This document shows, in pieces, positions 10,213 to 19,606 of a stretch of DNA of 64,000 bases; positions within the stretch are counted from its first letter, which is position 1; each line of letters begins with the position of its first letter. The notes under the pieces are model-generated. The model was not told the DNA's origin, searched no databases, and worked only from the letters and a program-made list of their open reading frames with translations. The DNA lies in assembly GCA_002787535.1 (NCBI GenBank), contig PCXB01000076.1, positions 18,512 through 82,511 of the forward strand. The letters are read 5' to 3'. The stretch is from Deltaproteobacteria bacterium CG11_big_fil_rev_8_21_14_0_20_45_16 (lineage in GTDB: Bacteria > Bdellovibrionota > UBA2394). The position numbers and the translations under genes are program-made.

Positions 10213-10699
10213 ATGTCGACATGTCGGGAACAGGATCCGCTTCAATTTTCGCTGGAAACCGACTCATCAAAAACTCGAGATCTGTACTCGTTCCATCCGC
10301 TCCAATCACACGCGATCCCCAGCAAAGATCGGTATAAAGTCGCTCAAATCCAGCCTTTTCCTCAGCAAAAACCGTGAATGCATCCCCTACTCTAAATCTC
10401 TCTACCCGGCAGTTTTGGCCTTCAAAAGGCATAATAATATTGATCGATTTGGCCAACTTACCTAGATAGACCTCGCCGCCCTTGAAACTTTGCGAGATCT
10501 CGAACTCAACTTCCACGACTCGCCGCTCTTTAAGCGAGCTCTCCACAAGCTTTGTGACTCGGCCCGCAAAAGCCATGGCGAGTTTTTCGCTCTCGATTGC
10601 CTGACTAGCTTCCATCACCTGACAAGTGCAAGCGTATGCCTGACCGGCTCGGCCCACTGAAAAAACCAATAAACTCCATATACTTAGGTGGCGAATCAT
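10145..10699 (-). CDS. Hypothetical secreted protein with mature N-terminal CTCQ (TIMP/netrin-like fold candidate)
   Basis: Signal peptide then ACTCQ...FAGRVTKL..., WGSRVIG; 3' end overlaps mnmC. Confidence 0.6.
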   Translation of the reverse strand: MIRHLSIWSLLVFSVGRAGQAYACTCQVMEASQAIESEKLAMAFAGRVTKLVESSLKERRVVEVEFEISQSFKGGEVYLGKLAKSINIIMPFEGQNCRVERFRVGDAFTVFAEEKAGFERLYTDLCWGSRVIGADGTSTDLEFLMSRFPAKIEADPVPDMSTSKPELPPVESESTENGLDSPNP

Positions 10700-10826
10700 A
10701 ATCCTCACTCTCACTCTCGGTCTTACTATCAAATTATGCGGAAGTTTTCTAGGCCCCGATCCCAAATAATTTACTAAGTCCTTGAAATCACTAGTCCCGC
10801 CTTCTATTCTTCGAAGGAGAAATCGA

Positions 10827-13442
10827 ATGCCTAGAGAGTTTTTAAGTATTGATCCCAGTCAGCTTCCCAAACATTTTGATTCTAAAGAATCGGAAAGAAA
10901 GTGGGACAAATTTTGGCAAGCTAACAAAATATATGAATACGAAACGCCTGACACTCGCGATCAAAGTTTTGTAATCGACACTCCACCGCCCACCGTTTCA
11001 GGCTCTCTCCACATCGGTCATGTTTTTAGCTATACGCAAACAGATATTGTCGCTCGCTATCAACGAATGTGCGGCAAAAAAGTTTTCTACCCGCTTGGCT
11101 GGGATGACAACGGACTTCCAACTGAAAGACGCGTACAGAATTATTTTCATGTTCGCTGCGATCCAAAGACTCCGTACCAGCGAGATTTAAAAATAGAAAT
11201 TCCGACAAAGGAACAAGAAAAAGAACATCCTCGAATTGTCTCGCGCGAGAATTTCATCGAACTCTGTCATCGAGTCACCCAAGAGGATGAAAAAACTTTT
11301 GAAGAGCTGTACCGTAGAATTGGACTGTCTATTGACTGGCGGGAAGTTTATGCAACGATTGACGATCGGTGTCGGAAGATTTCCCAACTCAGCTTCTTGG
11401 ACCTGTTCCAAAAGAATCATATTTATAATCTTGAATCGCCAACGATGTGGGATGTTGACTTTCAAACAGCTGTCGCTCAGGCCGAAGTCGAAGATCGCCA
11501 ACAAGGCAGCGCGTTTCATAATATCCAATTTTGCATCCAAAACTCAAAACGGACTTTCGTAATTGCGACAACTCGTCCTGAACTTTTGCCCGCATGCATT
11601 GGCGTTGCAGCCCATCCCGATGATGAGCGATATAAAGAACTGTTTGGGCGACAAGCGCTTACGCCGCTGTTTCGAGTACCTGTGCCAGTTTTTTCGACCG
11701 AGCTAGCCGATCCCGAAAAAGGAACTGGGATTTTGATGGTTTGTAGCTTTGGAGACGCTACCGATGTCCAGTGGTGGAAAGAGAAGAAACTTAATCTTCG
11801 ACAAATCATTGGGAAAAATGGCCGGCTTTTGCCTGTAGATTTTAAAAGCGAACTATGGCCCTCGACAACTCCGGAGGAAGCGCAAAAATTCTACGATCAA
11901 CTTGCTGGAAAAAACGTCAGGCAAGCTCGTAGCGCCATTGTTGAACTTCTGCGGTTACCCGAGGCCAGTGCTGCCCAGGATGCTAAAGTCCCTTTACAAG
12001 GCGAACCCCAACCACTTGAACATGCCGTCAAATTCTTTGAGAAAGGTGACCGTCCGCTTGAGTTTGTAACGACTCGCCAGTGGTTTGTCGGACTGTTGAA
12101 GCAGAAGGAAGCTTTACTCAAAAAGGGAGATGAAATTAAATGGTTTCCAGATTTTATGCGTTCGCGCTACCGAAACTGGACCGATAATTTACAGTTCGAT
12201 TGGTGCATTTCGCGCCAGCGTTACTTTGGTGTTCCTATTCCTGTGTGGTATCCCATAGATGAAGAAGGCCGTACCCTATATGATAAGGCTATTCTTCCGG
12301 AATCCAGACAGCTTCCTGTCGATCCGATGATTCACACTCCAAGAAATTTTTCAGAATCTCAACGTGATCAACCCGGGGGCTTTTGTGCAGATCCTGATGT
12401 TTTTGACACCTGGTTTACCAGCTCACTTACGCCAATGATCACGGCTAAATGGGGGTTGGACGACACAAGAATGAAGCAATTATTTCCAGCGGATATCCGC
12501 CCACAAGCACATGAGATTATTCGCACCTGGGCTTTCTATACGATTGCCAAATCTTTGCTCCATGAGAATTCCATACCCTGGAAAAGCGCGCTAATCTCGG
12601 GATGGATTCTTGATCCAGATCGAAAGAAAATGTCTAAGAGTAAGGGCAATGCCGTTACACCCATTCATCTTCTAGATGAATATTCATCTGATGCGGTTCG
12701 TTACTGGGCGGGAAGTGCTCGACTCGGCGTTGATACAGCTTTTGACGAACAAATACTCAAAATTGGAAAACGTTTGACTACGAAGATTTATAACGCCTCC
12801 AAATTCGTTTTGATGCAAAGGTCTCCAGCTGGCCCCGTTACTCAAAACCTTGATCTTAGCTTCTTGAAAGCTCTACAGCAGCTCGTCGAGAATGCCACTA
12901 AAAGCATGGAGCAATTTAATTATGCCCAATGTCTTCAGGATACTGAGAAATTCTTTTGGTCAAATTTCACGGACACCTACATCGAAATTGTTAAAGTCCG
13001 TGCGAAGGAAGGAACTGAAGAACAAAAGATTTCTGCTATCGCTTCATTAAGGTTGGGTTTGTCCGTTCTACTTCGCCTATTTGCCCCCCATCTTCCTTTT
13101 GTAACTGAGGAGGTTTGGGCCTGGGCTTTTGCCAAAGAGATCAGTGAACCCAGCATTCACAAATCTCCATGGCCATCTACAAAGGATTTTGAAGCCCTAA
13201 GTTTACCGACAAGCTCTGAGGAATTTGAAAATGCTGCGGCACTTTATTCAGTAATCAACAAGTTCAAAACGACTCACAATATTTCTATCGGAGCGCCAGT
13301 TGAGTTTCTTAAGATTTCGGCATCAAAAGAAAAAATCGATGCTATCGCATCTAGTCTCCAGGATATTTTTGGCGCCACCAAATTGAGTCGGCACGAATTT
13401 CAGGCACGGCCCATTGAGGGATTTGAAGTTTCAGCTAACTAA
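10827..13442 (+). CDS. valS: Valyl-tRNA synthetase, short archaeal/actinobacterial-like form
   Basis: PPTVSGSLHIGHVFSYTQTD (HIGH), YPLGWDDNGLPTERRVQNYFHVRCDP, KKMSKSKGNAVTP (KMSKS). Confidence 0.93.
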   Translation: MPREFLSIDPSQLPKHFDSKESERKWDKFWQANKIYEYETPDTRDQSFVIDTPPPTVSGSLHIGHVFSYTQTDIVARYQRMCGKKVFYPLGWDDNGLPTERRVQNYFHVRCDPKTPYQRDLKIEIPTKEQEKEHPRIVSRENFIELCHRVTQEDEKTFEELYRRIGLSIDWREVYATIDDRCRKISQLSFLDLFQKNHIYNLESPTMWDVDFQTAVAQAEVEDRQQGSAFHNIQFCIQNSKRTFVIATTRPELLPACIGVAAHPDDERYKELFGRQALTPLFRVPVPVFSTELADPEKGTGILMVCSFGDATDVQWWKEKKLNLRQIIGKNGRLLPVDFKSELWPSTTPEEAQKFYDQLAGKNVRQARSAIVELLRLPEASAAQDAKVPLQGEPQPLEHAVKFFEKGDRPLEFVTTRQWFVGLLKQKEALLKKGDEIKWFPDFMRSRYRNWTDNLQFDWCISRQRYFGVPIPVWYPIDEEGRTLYDKAILPESRQLPVDPMIHTPRNFSESQRDQPGGFCADPDVFDTWFTSSLTPMITAKWGLDDTRMKQLFPADIRPQAHEIIRTWAFYTIAKSLLHENSIPWKSALISGWILDPDRKKMSKSKGNAVTPIHLLDEYSSDAVRYWAGSARLGVDTAFDEQILKIGKRLTTKIYNASKFVLMQRSPAGPVTQNLDLSFLKALQQLVENATKSMEQFNYAQCLQDTEKFFWSNFTDTYIEIVKVRAKEGTEEQKISAIASLRLGLSVLLRLFAPHLPFVTEEVWAWAFAKEISEPSIHKSPWPSTKDFEALSLPTSSEEFENAAALYSVINKFKTTHNISIGAPVEFLKISASKEKIDAIASSLQDIFGATKLSRHEFQARPIEGFEVSAN

Positions 13443-13445
13443 AAA

Positions 13446-14093
13446 TTATGAATCTTTGCTACGAAATCGAATGCCACAACCAACGGCCTTGGTAGAGGCC
13501 TTCGCAATCTTTCTCCCTGCAACCAAATCAGAAAGCGCCATTCGTAGCCACTGCTCCTTTACGTCCTTTGGATCTGCGCTGTCGTCAACGGCACCTTTAT
13601 ATACAAGAATACCTTCAGCATCGAATAAAAATATCTCAGGCGTTTTTTCAGCACCAAATGCTCGGGCGGCCTCTGAATTATCATCCACGACGTAGGGATA
13701 ACTAAGCCCAGCTGATTTCGTCGATTGACCTTTATGTTCAGCAACAACTTTAGCCAAATGCGCTCCTCGCTTTTGCATGCCCTCAAAATTATCGAGTGGA
13801 TTTCCTTCTGGATCATTGGAGTTAATATGAATCACGCCAACTTGATCCTTAAACTCATCACTCAAGATCGCCAAACGATCTTCCCACATTTTGACATAGG
13901 GACAGTGATTGCACGTAAAAGCAACAAGGGTTCCCTTTGACTTTTTTTGCGAAGCCAAATTATACATTTTGCCGTCAATACCCTTCATGGAAGAACTGAC
14001 CGCCGGCATTTTATCTCCCAAATTGATCGCTAGAGTTCGGGGGCCGAAACTTAAAACTAAACTAAGAAGCATAAAACTTGATAAGATTTTCAT
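13446..14093 (-). CDS. Secreted thioredoxin/peroxiredoxin-like protein
   Basis: FTCNHCPYVKMWEDRL, INSNDPEGNPLDNF; signal peptide. Confidence 0.8.
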   Translation of the reverse strand: MKILSSFMLLSLVLSFGPRTLAINLGDKMPAVSSSMKGIDGKMYNLASQKKSKGTLVAFTCNHCPYVKMWEDRLAILSDEFKDQVGVIHINSNDPEGNPLDNFEGMQKRGAHLAKVVAEHKGQSTKSAGLSYPYVVDDNSEAARAFGAEKTPEIFLFDAEGILVYKGAVDDSADPKDVKEQWLRMALSDLVAGRKIAKASTKAVGCGIRFRSKDS

Positions 14094-14103
14094 TAGATCT
14101 CCT

Positions 14104-14676
14104 TTACTGACTTTTTCCAGATTCAAGATAGCGCAAAACTTCCTTTTCAAAATCCTCATAGCTAAGATCACCAATCCAAAAATTTTTCATCTCCCCTTTC
14201 GCGTCGAAAATCATACTTGCCGGTAGCCCTCCAGACCAATCAGGATTCACTTCATTGATAAAATCATTATCCTTTTGATCTTTGAGATAAGTTACAAAGT
14301 CCACGCCTTGATCGTCCAAAAATTTCTCAACATTCCTAACCTCTTCTTTCAAGTCCATCGAAACAAGGTAAAGCTCGACGCCTCTATCCCGATAATTTTT
14401 ATAGAGCTTCAGTAGATGAGGCATCTCAGCAACGCAGGGGGCACACCAGGTCGCCCACATATTTACCAGCTTAAGCGGGGCTGCGGAGTTCAGAAGTTTA
14501 TTGCGAAGGCTTGAGGCCGTAACAAATTCCACCGAAACAGGCAGATCAAAACGAGAGATCTGATTTACTCTAGGACTAACAAGAAAAAAACCAATTCCAG
14601 AAATTATTCCGAGCACCAAGACAACCCACCAAATCCTTTTTCCACACTTTGCTGGACTTGCATTTTCTTGAGTCAT
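14104..14676 (-). CDS. TlpA-like thiol:disulfide oxidoreductase
   Basis: VNMWATWCAPCVAEMPHLLKLY (CxxC), N-terminal TM anchor. Confidence 0.88.
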   Translation of the reverse strand: MTQENASPAKCGKRIWWVVLVLGIISGIGFFLVSPRVNQISRFDLPVSVEFVTASSLRNKLLNSAAPLKLVNMWATWCAPCVAEMPHLLKLYKNYRDRGVELYLVSMDLKEEVRNVEKFLDDQGVDFVTYLKDQKDNDFINEVNPDWSGGLPASMIFDAKGEMKNFWIGDLSYEDFEKEVLRYLESGKSQ

Positions 14677-14759
14677 GAAATGAAGCTTAGCGCGCCCTGA
14701 TAGAAATCTCCACCTTCTAGCCTTGATCCCTGTCCCAATTTCTATAAATTGGCTCTGCC

Positions 14760-15251
14760 GTGTCATTTTCAAGGCTTATATTGATTCGCCACGCCCATCG
14801 GGAGACCCACAATCGCGAGCTTGACAATGGGCTCAGCGATAAAGGTCAAACCCAAGCCGAAGCTTCCGCAAAAATCCTTCACAAGCAATATTCGGCTTGC
14901 AAGCCAAACTTTCTATCGAGCCCGCGACAACGCTGCGTCGAAACAGCCTTTTTGATCGCCAAGAAATTTGGAGGCAGTGTTCAAATTGATGAGGCACTAA
15001 CAGAAAAGGCTCTCACCGAAGAATCTCGCAATTTCCGCGTACGAGTTCAAAAGTGGATTCGAGATTTTGAAGCCATGAGCACTCCCTTTTTGATCGCATG
15101 TAGCCATGGCGATTGGATCCCTACCGCTCTTAAATTCATGTTGGAAGAGGAAATTCAGCTTCGAAAATCTGCCTGGGTGGTACTTGATTTGGAAGATGGT
15201 GTCTGGCAACTGACCAGCATCGTCCAAGATCCACTCAATGAAAGAATTTAA
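14760..15251 (+). CDS. Histidine phosphatase family protein (SixA-like)
   Basis: LILIRHAHRETHN and ACSHGDWIP. GTG start. Confidence 0.8.
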   Translation: MSFSRLILIRHAHRETHNRELDNGLSDKGQTQAEASAKILHKQYSACKPNFLSSPRQRCVETAFLIAKKFGGSVQIDEALTEKALTEESRNFRVRVQKWIRDFEAMSTPFLIACSHGDWIPTALKFMLEEEIQLRKSAWVVLDLEDGVWQLTSIVQDPLNERI

Positions 15252-16378
15252 TAGATCGCTTCCCTTAGTTTTGCTGATAGATAATCCATAATCCAAACAA
15301 CAATTGCGATCACAATGACAATTGTTCCTACATGATGCCATTTAGCTAGACCTTGGTATTGCATTAATAAGGTACCAACCCCGCCGCCTCCAACAAGTCC
15401 GATTATCGTCGCCATGCGAATATTAATATCCCACCGATAAATCGTAAAAGAGAGATACGGCAATATAATCTGAGGGACCACGGCATACCAAACAACTTGA
15501 ATCGGATTTGCCCCCGTTGCCTCAATCGCCTCCATTGGCCCTCGATCAATAGATTCAATTTGCTCCGAATAGAGTTTTGCCAGACCTGCAACCGAATGAA
15601 GCATTAAGGCTAGCATTCCCGCAAATGGACCAATACCCACCCAAACTGAAAAAATAATCGCCCAAATCAATGGTTCTACAGATCTGGTAAAATTAAAAAT
15701 CACTCTCAGAATATTATAAAATAACAATCCCGTCTTAGAATTTTTCATCAAATTCCGCGCACAGAAAAAACTCCCAACAAACGCAACCGGAATCGCAATT
15801 AGCGTTGCCATAAGTGCAATGAAGATTGTTTGAATCATAGTCGTCATAACCATCCCAAGGATGCTCCATTCCGGCGTAAAAATTGAAACAAAGATTCGTC
15901 GCGCCCCCTGTAAACCCTCGTAGCTAAGCAAGGCATACATATCCATCTCTGTTATGACCCAACCCAATACAGCAGTTTCAATCAAAAGGAAGCCTGTGAT
16001 AATTTTTGTAAAGGCGCGCAAAAACTGACTATCTGGAGACTGTGGTGTTCGCAAAGACTTAAGCACCGGATTTGTTCTCTCAATAATCGATCGTCCAATC
16101 GAATGGGGGGATCGGGACCAGAAATAAGAAAAAATGAGACTCAGTGGAAAGAAGAATCCCAAAACTTCAGAACTCATCTCAAGACCCTGGAAGTCTGACG
16201 CGAGAAAGTAGACTCCAAAAGCCATATAAAAACCCAAAAAGGCATTGATAAGAAAAGCCCCAACATAGGCTCGACGTCTCTCTTGACGAATTAAAGTGTC
16301 GTATATTCCCGATGCTTCAAAGTTCTTCGGCGTGTCCACTTGATTATCGAATCTCGACTTCCTTGGCGTCGTCGCCAT
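15248..16378 (-). CDS. phnE: Phosphonate/phosphite-type ABC transporter permease PhnE
   Basis: Multi-TM with EAIEATGANPIQVVWYAVVPQIL EAA-loop motif; adjacent to phnC and phnD. Confidence 0.88.
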   Translation of the reverse strand: MATTPRKSRFDNQVDTPKNFEASGIYDTLIRQERRRAYVGAFLINAFLGFYMAFGVYFLASDFQGLEMSSEVLGFFFPLSLIFSYFWSRSPHSIGRSIIERTNPVLKSLRTPQSPDSQFLRAFTKIITGFLLIETAVLGWVITEMDMYALLSYEGLQGARRIFVSIFTPEWSILGMVMTTMIQTIFIALMATLIAIPVAFVGSFFCARNLMKNSKTGLLFYNILRVIFNFTRSVEPLIWAIIFSVWVGIGPFAGMLALMLHSVAGLAKLYSEQIESIDRGPMEAIEATGANPIQVVWYAVVPQIILPYLSFTIYRWDINIRMATIIGLVGGGGVGTLLMQYQGLAKWHHVGTIVIVIAIVVWIMDYLSAKLREAIY

Positions 16379-17111
16379 AGATTTCTCGGAACCAATCTTC
16401 ATCGATTTCATGCGCGTCTCCATCAAAAAGAATTTCCCCTCGCTTAAGAGCAATGACTCTTGTCGCATACTGTCTTACTAAACTAAGAAAATGAAGATTG
16501 CAGATAATCGTCTTGCCTAATTCTCGATTTGCTTTTTCAAGATATTGCATGACGGAATGCGAAGTCGCCGGGTCAAGGCTGGCGACCGGCTCATCGGCAA
16601 GCAGAATATCTGGATCCTGCATGAGAGCTCTAGCGATAGCAACCCGCTGCTGCTGTCCTCCGCTTAATTCGTCAGCCCGAGACTCAGCTTTATCGCGAAG
16701 GCCAACGGTTTCTAAAAGCTTAAGGCCCTTTTGACGATCTTCTTCCGAAAAAACACCTAGTACACTAGAAAGCGTTCCCAAACTTCCAAGTTTTCCGAAA
16801 AGTACATTGGTCAAAACTGACTTTCTTTTAATTAGGTTGAAGTGTTGAAAAATCATTGCGACACGCTTCCGCTCGACCCGAAGTTCTCGCTTGTTCAGGC
16901 CCATCAGCTCAATGTCACGAATGAAAACTTTTCCACTTGAAGGATCGATCAACCGATTGAGGCAGCGCAAAAGTGTTGATTTGCCCGATCCACTTAACCC
17001 GATAATGGCCAAAAACTCCCCGGGCTTCACGTCAAAACTGATATTCCTGAGCGCATGGACGCCATTGTTGTAAACTTTGTTAAGATCTTTAACTTGCAGT
17101 ATAGGTTCCAC
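16344..17111 (-). CDS. phnC: Phosphonate-type ABC transporter ATPase PhnC
   Basis: Walker A GLSGSGKSTLLRCLN, signature LSGGQQQRVAIARAL, Walker B ILLADEPVASLDP. Confidence 0.92.
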   Translation of the reverse strand: MEPILQVKDLNKVYNNGVHALRNISFDVKPGEFLAIIGLSGSGKSTLLRCLNRLIDPSSGKVFIRDIELMGLNKRELRVERKRVAMIFQHFNLIKRKSVLTNVLFGKLGSLGTLSSVLGVFSEEDRQKGLKLLETVGLRDKAESRADELSGGQQQRVAIARALMQDPDILLADEPVASLDPATSHSVMQYLEKANRELGKTIICNLHFLSLVRQYATRVIALKRGEILFDGDAHEIDEDWFREIYGDDAKEVEIR

Positions 17112-17129
17112 GATCTTAGAACTCCAAAA

Positions 17130-18125
17130 CTATTTCTTCTGCTGTTTAAACATTGATTCGATATTAATGTCTGATTTCAACACCAGATCACGAATGCCTA
17201 CGTACATATCTGAAGAGGCATCGACCAGACCAGTCAAATCATAATATTGAGCGAGAGCCGCCGCCCCCTGGGGAGTCTTGGAATAGGCCACCAAAGCTTC
17301 TTTAACCAACTTTTTAACCAAGGCTTCTTTTTCTGCGTCTTTGTAGAGTCCATTTCGGATTATCCAAGGCTCATTCGGACTTTTTTCCGTAAATCCTATA
17401 ATCTTAATTTTCTCAAAAACATCCGGAAACTGAGTGACAACCCGCTTTCGCGCGTCACGATATTCGAGCGTTTTCTTTCCATCCTTTTCCACTTCGAGAG
17501 GGGGGCTATAGTAAGTCGCCCCGGCATCAACCTGACCCTGATAAACCATCGCCACCACAGTGTCATGTTTTTTGCCAAAAACGAACTCACCGAGCTTTAC
17601 CCCTTGCTCGTCAAAAAGTTTCTTTGGCAACAAAAAGCCAGACGTGGAGCTTGGATCTGTAAAAGCAAACTTCTTCCCCTCTAGATCTTTGATTGAATTT
17701 ATTTTGCTATCCGATCGCACAATGATTTGGCCGACATAGGTTCTCTCATTCTCGCCTCGAACGACTGTCAAAATGGGCTCAACATCATAATGCTTGATGT
17801 CGTGCGCCAAGATATAAGCAAACGTATGAACCGTTGCAAAATCGGCCTTCTTTGTTCCAAAGGCTTCGACCACTGCTACATAATCTACGGGGATGGCAGT
17901 CTTAACGTAAAAACCATCGTCCTTCCCATAAAGACCCTGCGAGACATGTTTGGCAACAAAGTCCGAAGCGCCCTTGGCAGTCGTCAGAATTCCATCGGTG
18001 TCTTGGTGCGGAACGAAGTACATCGTAAAAGGTCGTCGTTTGGTTCCAACCTCGGCGTCGGCACATCCCACAAGAGCCGACACAAGTAGCAAAAGAGGTA
18101 GAACGGTTGTAAGGAGCCGCATCAT
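17130..18125 (-). CDS. phnD: Phosphate/phosphite/phosphonate-binding lipoprotein PhnD
   Basis: Lipobox LVGC; DFATVHTFAYILA, FAFTDPSSTSGFLLPK. Confidence 0.88.
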   Translation of the reverse strand: MMRLLTTVLPLLLLVSALVGCADAEVGTKRRPFTMYFVPHQDTDGILTTAKGASDFVAKHVSQGLYGKDDGFYVKTAIPVDYVAVVEAFGTKKADFATVHTFAYILAHDIKHYDVEPILTVVRGENERTYVGQIIVRSDSKINSIKDLEGKKFAFTDPSSTSGFLLPKKLFDEQGVKLGEFVFGKKHDTVVAMVYQGQVDAGATYYSPPLEVEKDGKKTLEYRDARKRVVTQFPDVFEKIKIIGFTEKSPNEPWIIRNGLYKDAEKEALVKKLVKEALVAYSKTPQGAAALAQYYDLTGLVDASSDMYVGIRDLVLKSDINIESMFKQQKK

Positions 18126-18273
18126 CTTGAATCCTCCGCAAATCGCGAATTAATATTCGTCAATCCAGTCTTTTATGTAGGCCAAGACAGAAAGCGGCGC
18201 AAGGGCTTTCCCCCGAACTTCGAGACAGCCTCCCAGGCCTTAAAATGGGCTTATATACGACCTAACGCCATTT

Positions 18274-18855
18274 TTAAGACTCCAGATTTTTTTGGACAAA
18301 GTCCCAATTTACCAAACTCCAAAAGCTCTCCAAATATTTAGGACGCAAATTTCGGTAGTCGATGTAATAGGCATGCTCCCAAACATCACAGGTCAAAAGC
18401 GCCGTCTGGTTATGCTTCATCGGAAGATCAGCATTTGAAGTCTGAGTTACAGCCAGCTTGCCATCTTTTGATTTTACCAACCAAGTCCAACCAGAACCAA
18501 ATAGGTTGGTGGCTTTATCCGTAAATTCACTCTTAAACTTATCAAACGATCCGAAATCCTTATTGATAGCCTGCGCCAAAGCTCCGCCAGGCTCTTGTCC
18601 GCTTTTTGGGCTGAACCCATTCCAATAAAAAGTATGGTTCCAAATTTGAGCAGCATTATTAAAAACTGGCCCCTCAGAATTCATGATAACTTCTTCTAGC
18701 GACATCTTCGCCTGAGCTTTGCCTTCTACCAAGGTATTGAGTTTCGTCACATAGGCTTGGTGATGTTTTCCATAGTGAAACTCCAAAGTTTCTTTCGACA
18801 GATGTGGGCTCAAAGCCCCAAGGTCATAAGATAATTTAGGCAATTCAAAGCTCAT
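18274..18855 (-). CDS. sodB: Superoxide dismutase (Fe/Mn family)
   Basis: MSFELPKLSYDLGALSPHLSKETLEFHYGKHHQAYV; DVWEHAYYIDYRN. Confidence 0.95.
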   Translation of the reverse strand: MSFELPKLSYDLGALSPHLSKETLEFHYGKHHQAYVTKLNTLVEGKAQAKMSLEEVIMNSEGPVFNNAAQIWNHTFYWNGFSPKSGQEPGGALAQAINKDFGSFDKFKSEFTDKATNLFGSGWTWLVKSKDGKLAVTQTSNADLPMKHNQTALLTCDVWEHAYYIDYRNLRPKYLESFWSLVNWDFVQKNLES

Positions 18856-18889
18856 ATCAACATTCCTTCCTTTGGTTCTGACGCTACAA

Positions 18890-19606
18890 CTAAGCCTTAG
18901 GAATTTCAACCCAATGATGGGACTGTTCGTAAGAACGGAGGTAAAAGAGACAGCGTAGATACAGACGATCGTCTGTCGAAAGTTCGGGAAACAGTCCTAA
19001 TTGCTCACGGCTACGCCGAATGTGGTACAGCACAACCGCGGCCGCAACGGATATATTGAAGCTTTGAGTAAAGCCCCGCATAGGAATCTTAAAAACACCA
19101 TCCGAAATTCTCCTCGCTTCAGATGAAGTCCCCTCTTTTTCGTTCCCTAGCAACACCACTGAGGGAAGTGAAAAATCAAGATCTTCAATGGATCGATCGG
19201 TATCGAGCGATGTGGTGTAAACTTTGAATCCACGTCGCTTCATTTCTTCCAAATACTCTTCGGTGCTTTTCCATTCTCGAACAGACAACCACTTCTCTGC
19301 GCGTCGTGCCGCGCGATTGGGAATTTTCTTCTTGATCGTATGATTATCCATCAAATCAATATTCTGAAACCCTAAGACTTCCGCACTTCGAAGAACGGCA
19401 AAAAGATTTCCCGCATCGTAAATATCTTCCAATGCAAGGCGCACCGAGAGGCAGCGTCGATCTATGATCGATTCAATCATTTCACGCCGCTCTGGACGAA
19501 TAAAATCGGCAATTTTTTCACCAAGATCCCTGCACTCCAGCGCGCTCATTCGGTCCAATAAAAGCGGATCAAGATTACGCGTATGGGGAAAGCTCAAAGT
19601 CATCAA
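18890..19606 (-). CDS. TrmH/SpoU family RNA 2'-O-methyltransferase
   Basis: DIYDAGNLFAVLRSAEVLGFQNIDL, VVLLGNEKEGTS, IPMRGFTQSFNISVAAAVVLY. Confidence 0.88.
   Translation of the reverse strand: MMTLSFPHTRNLDPLLLDRMSALECRDLGEKIADFIRPERREMIESIIDRRCLSVRLALEDIYDAGNLFAVLRSAEVLGFQNIDLMDNHTIKKKIPNRAARRAEKWLSVREWKSTEEYLEEMKRRGFKVYTTSLDTDRSIEDLDFSLPSVVLLGNEKEGTSSEARRISDGVFKIPMRGFTQSFNISVAAAVVLYHIRRSREQLGLFPELSTDDRLYLRCLFYLRSYEQSHHWVEIPKA

Noticed and set aside
10047-10337. Plus-strand 96-aa ORF across the mnmC end and the TIMP-like gene
   Set aside because: Out-of-frame with mnmC and antisense to a better-supported ORF with a signal peptide.
13446-14676. Two thioredoxin-fold genes in tandem as a novel redox system
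   Set aside because: TlpA-like and peroxiredoxin-like secreted proteins are common; no additional unusual partner is present.
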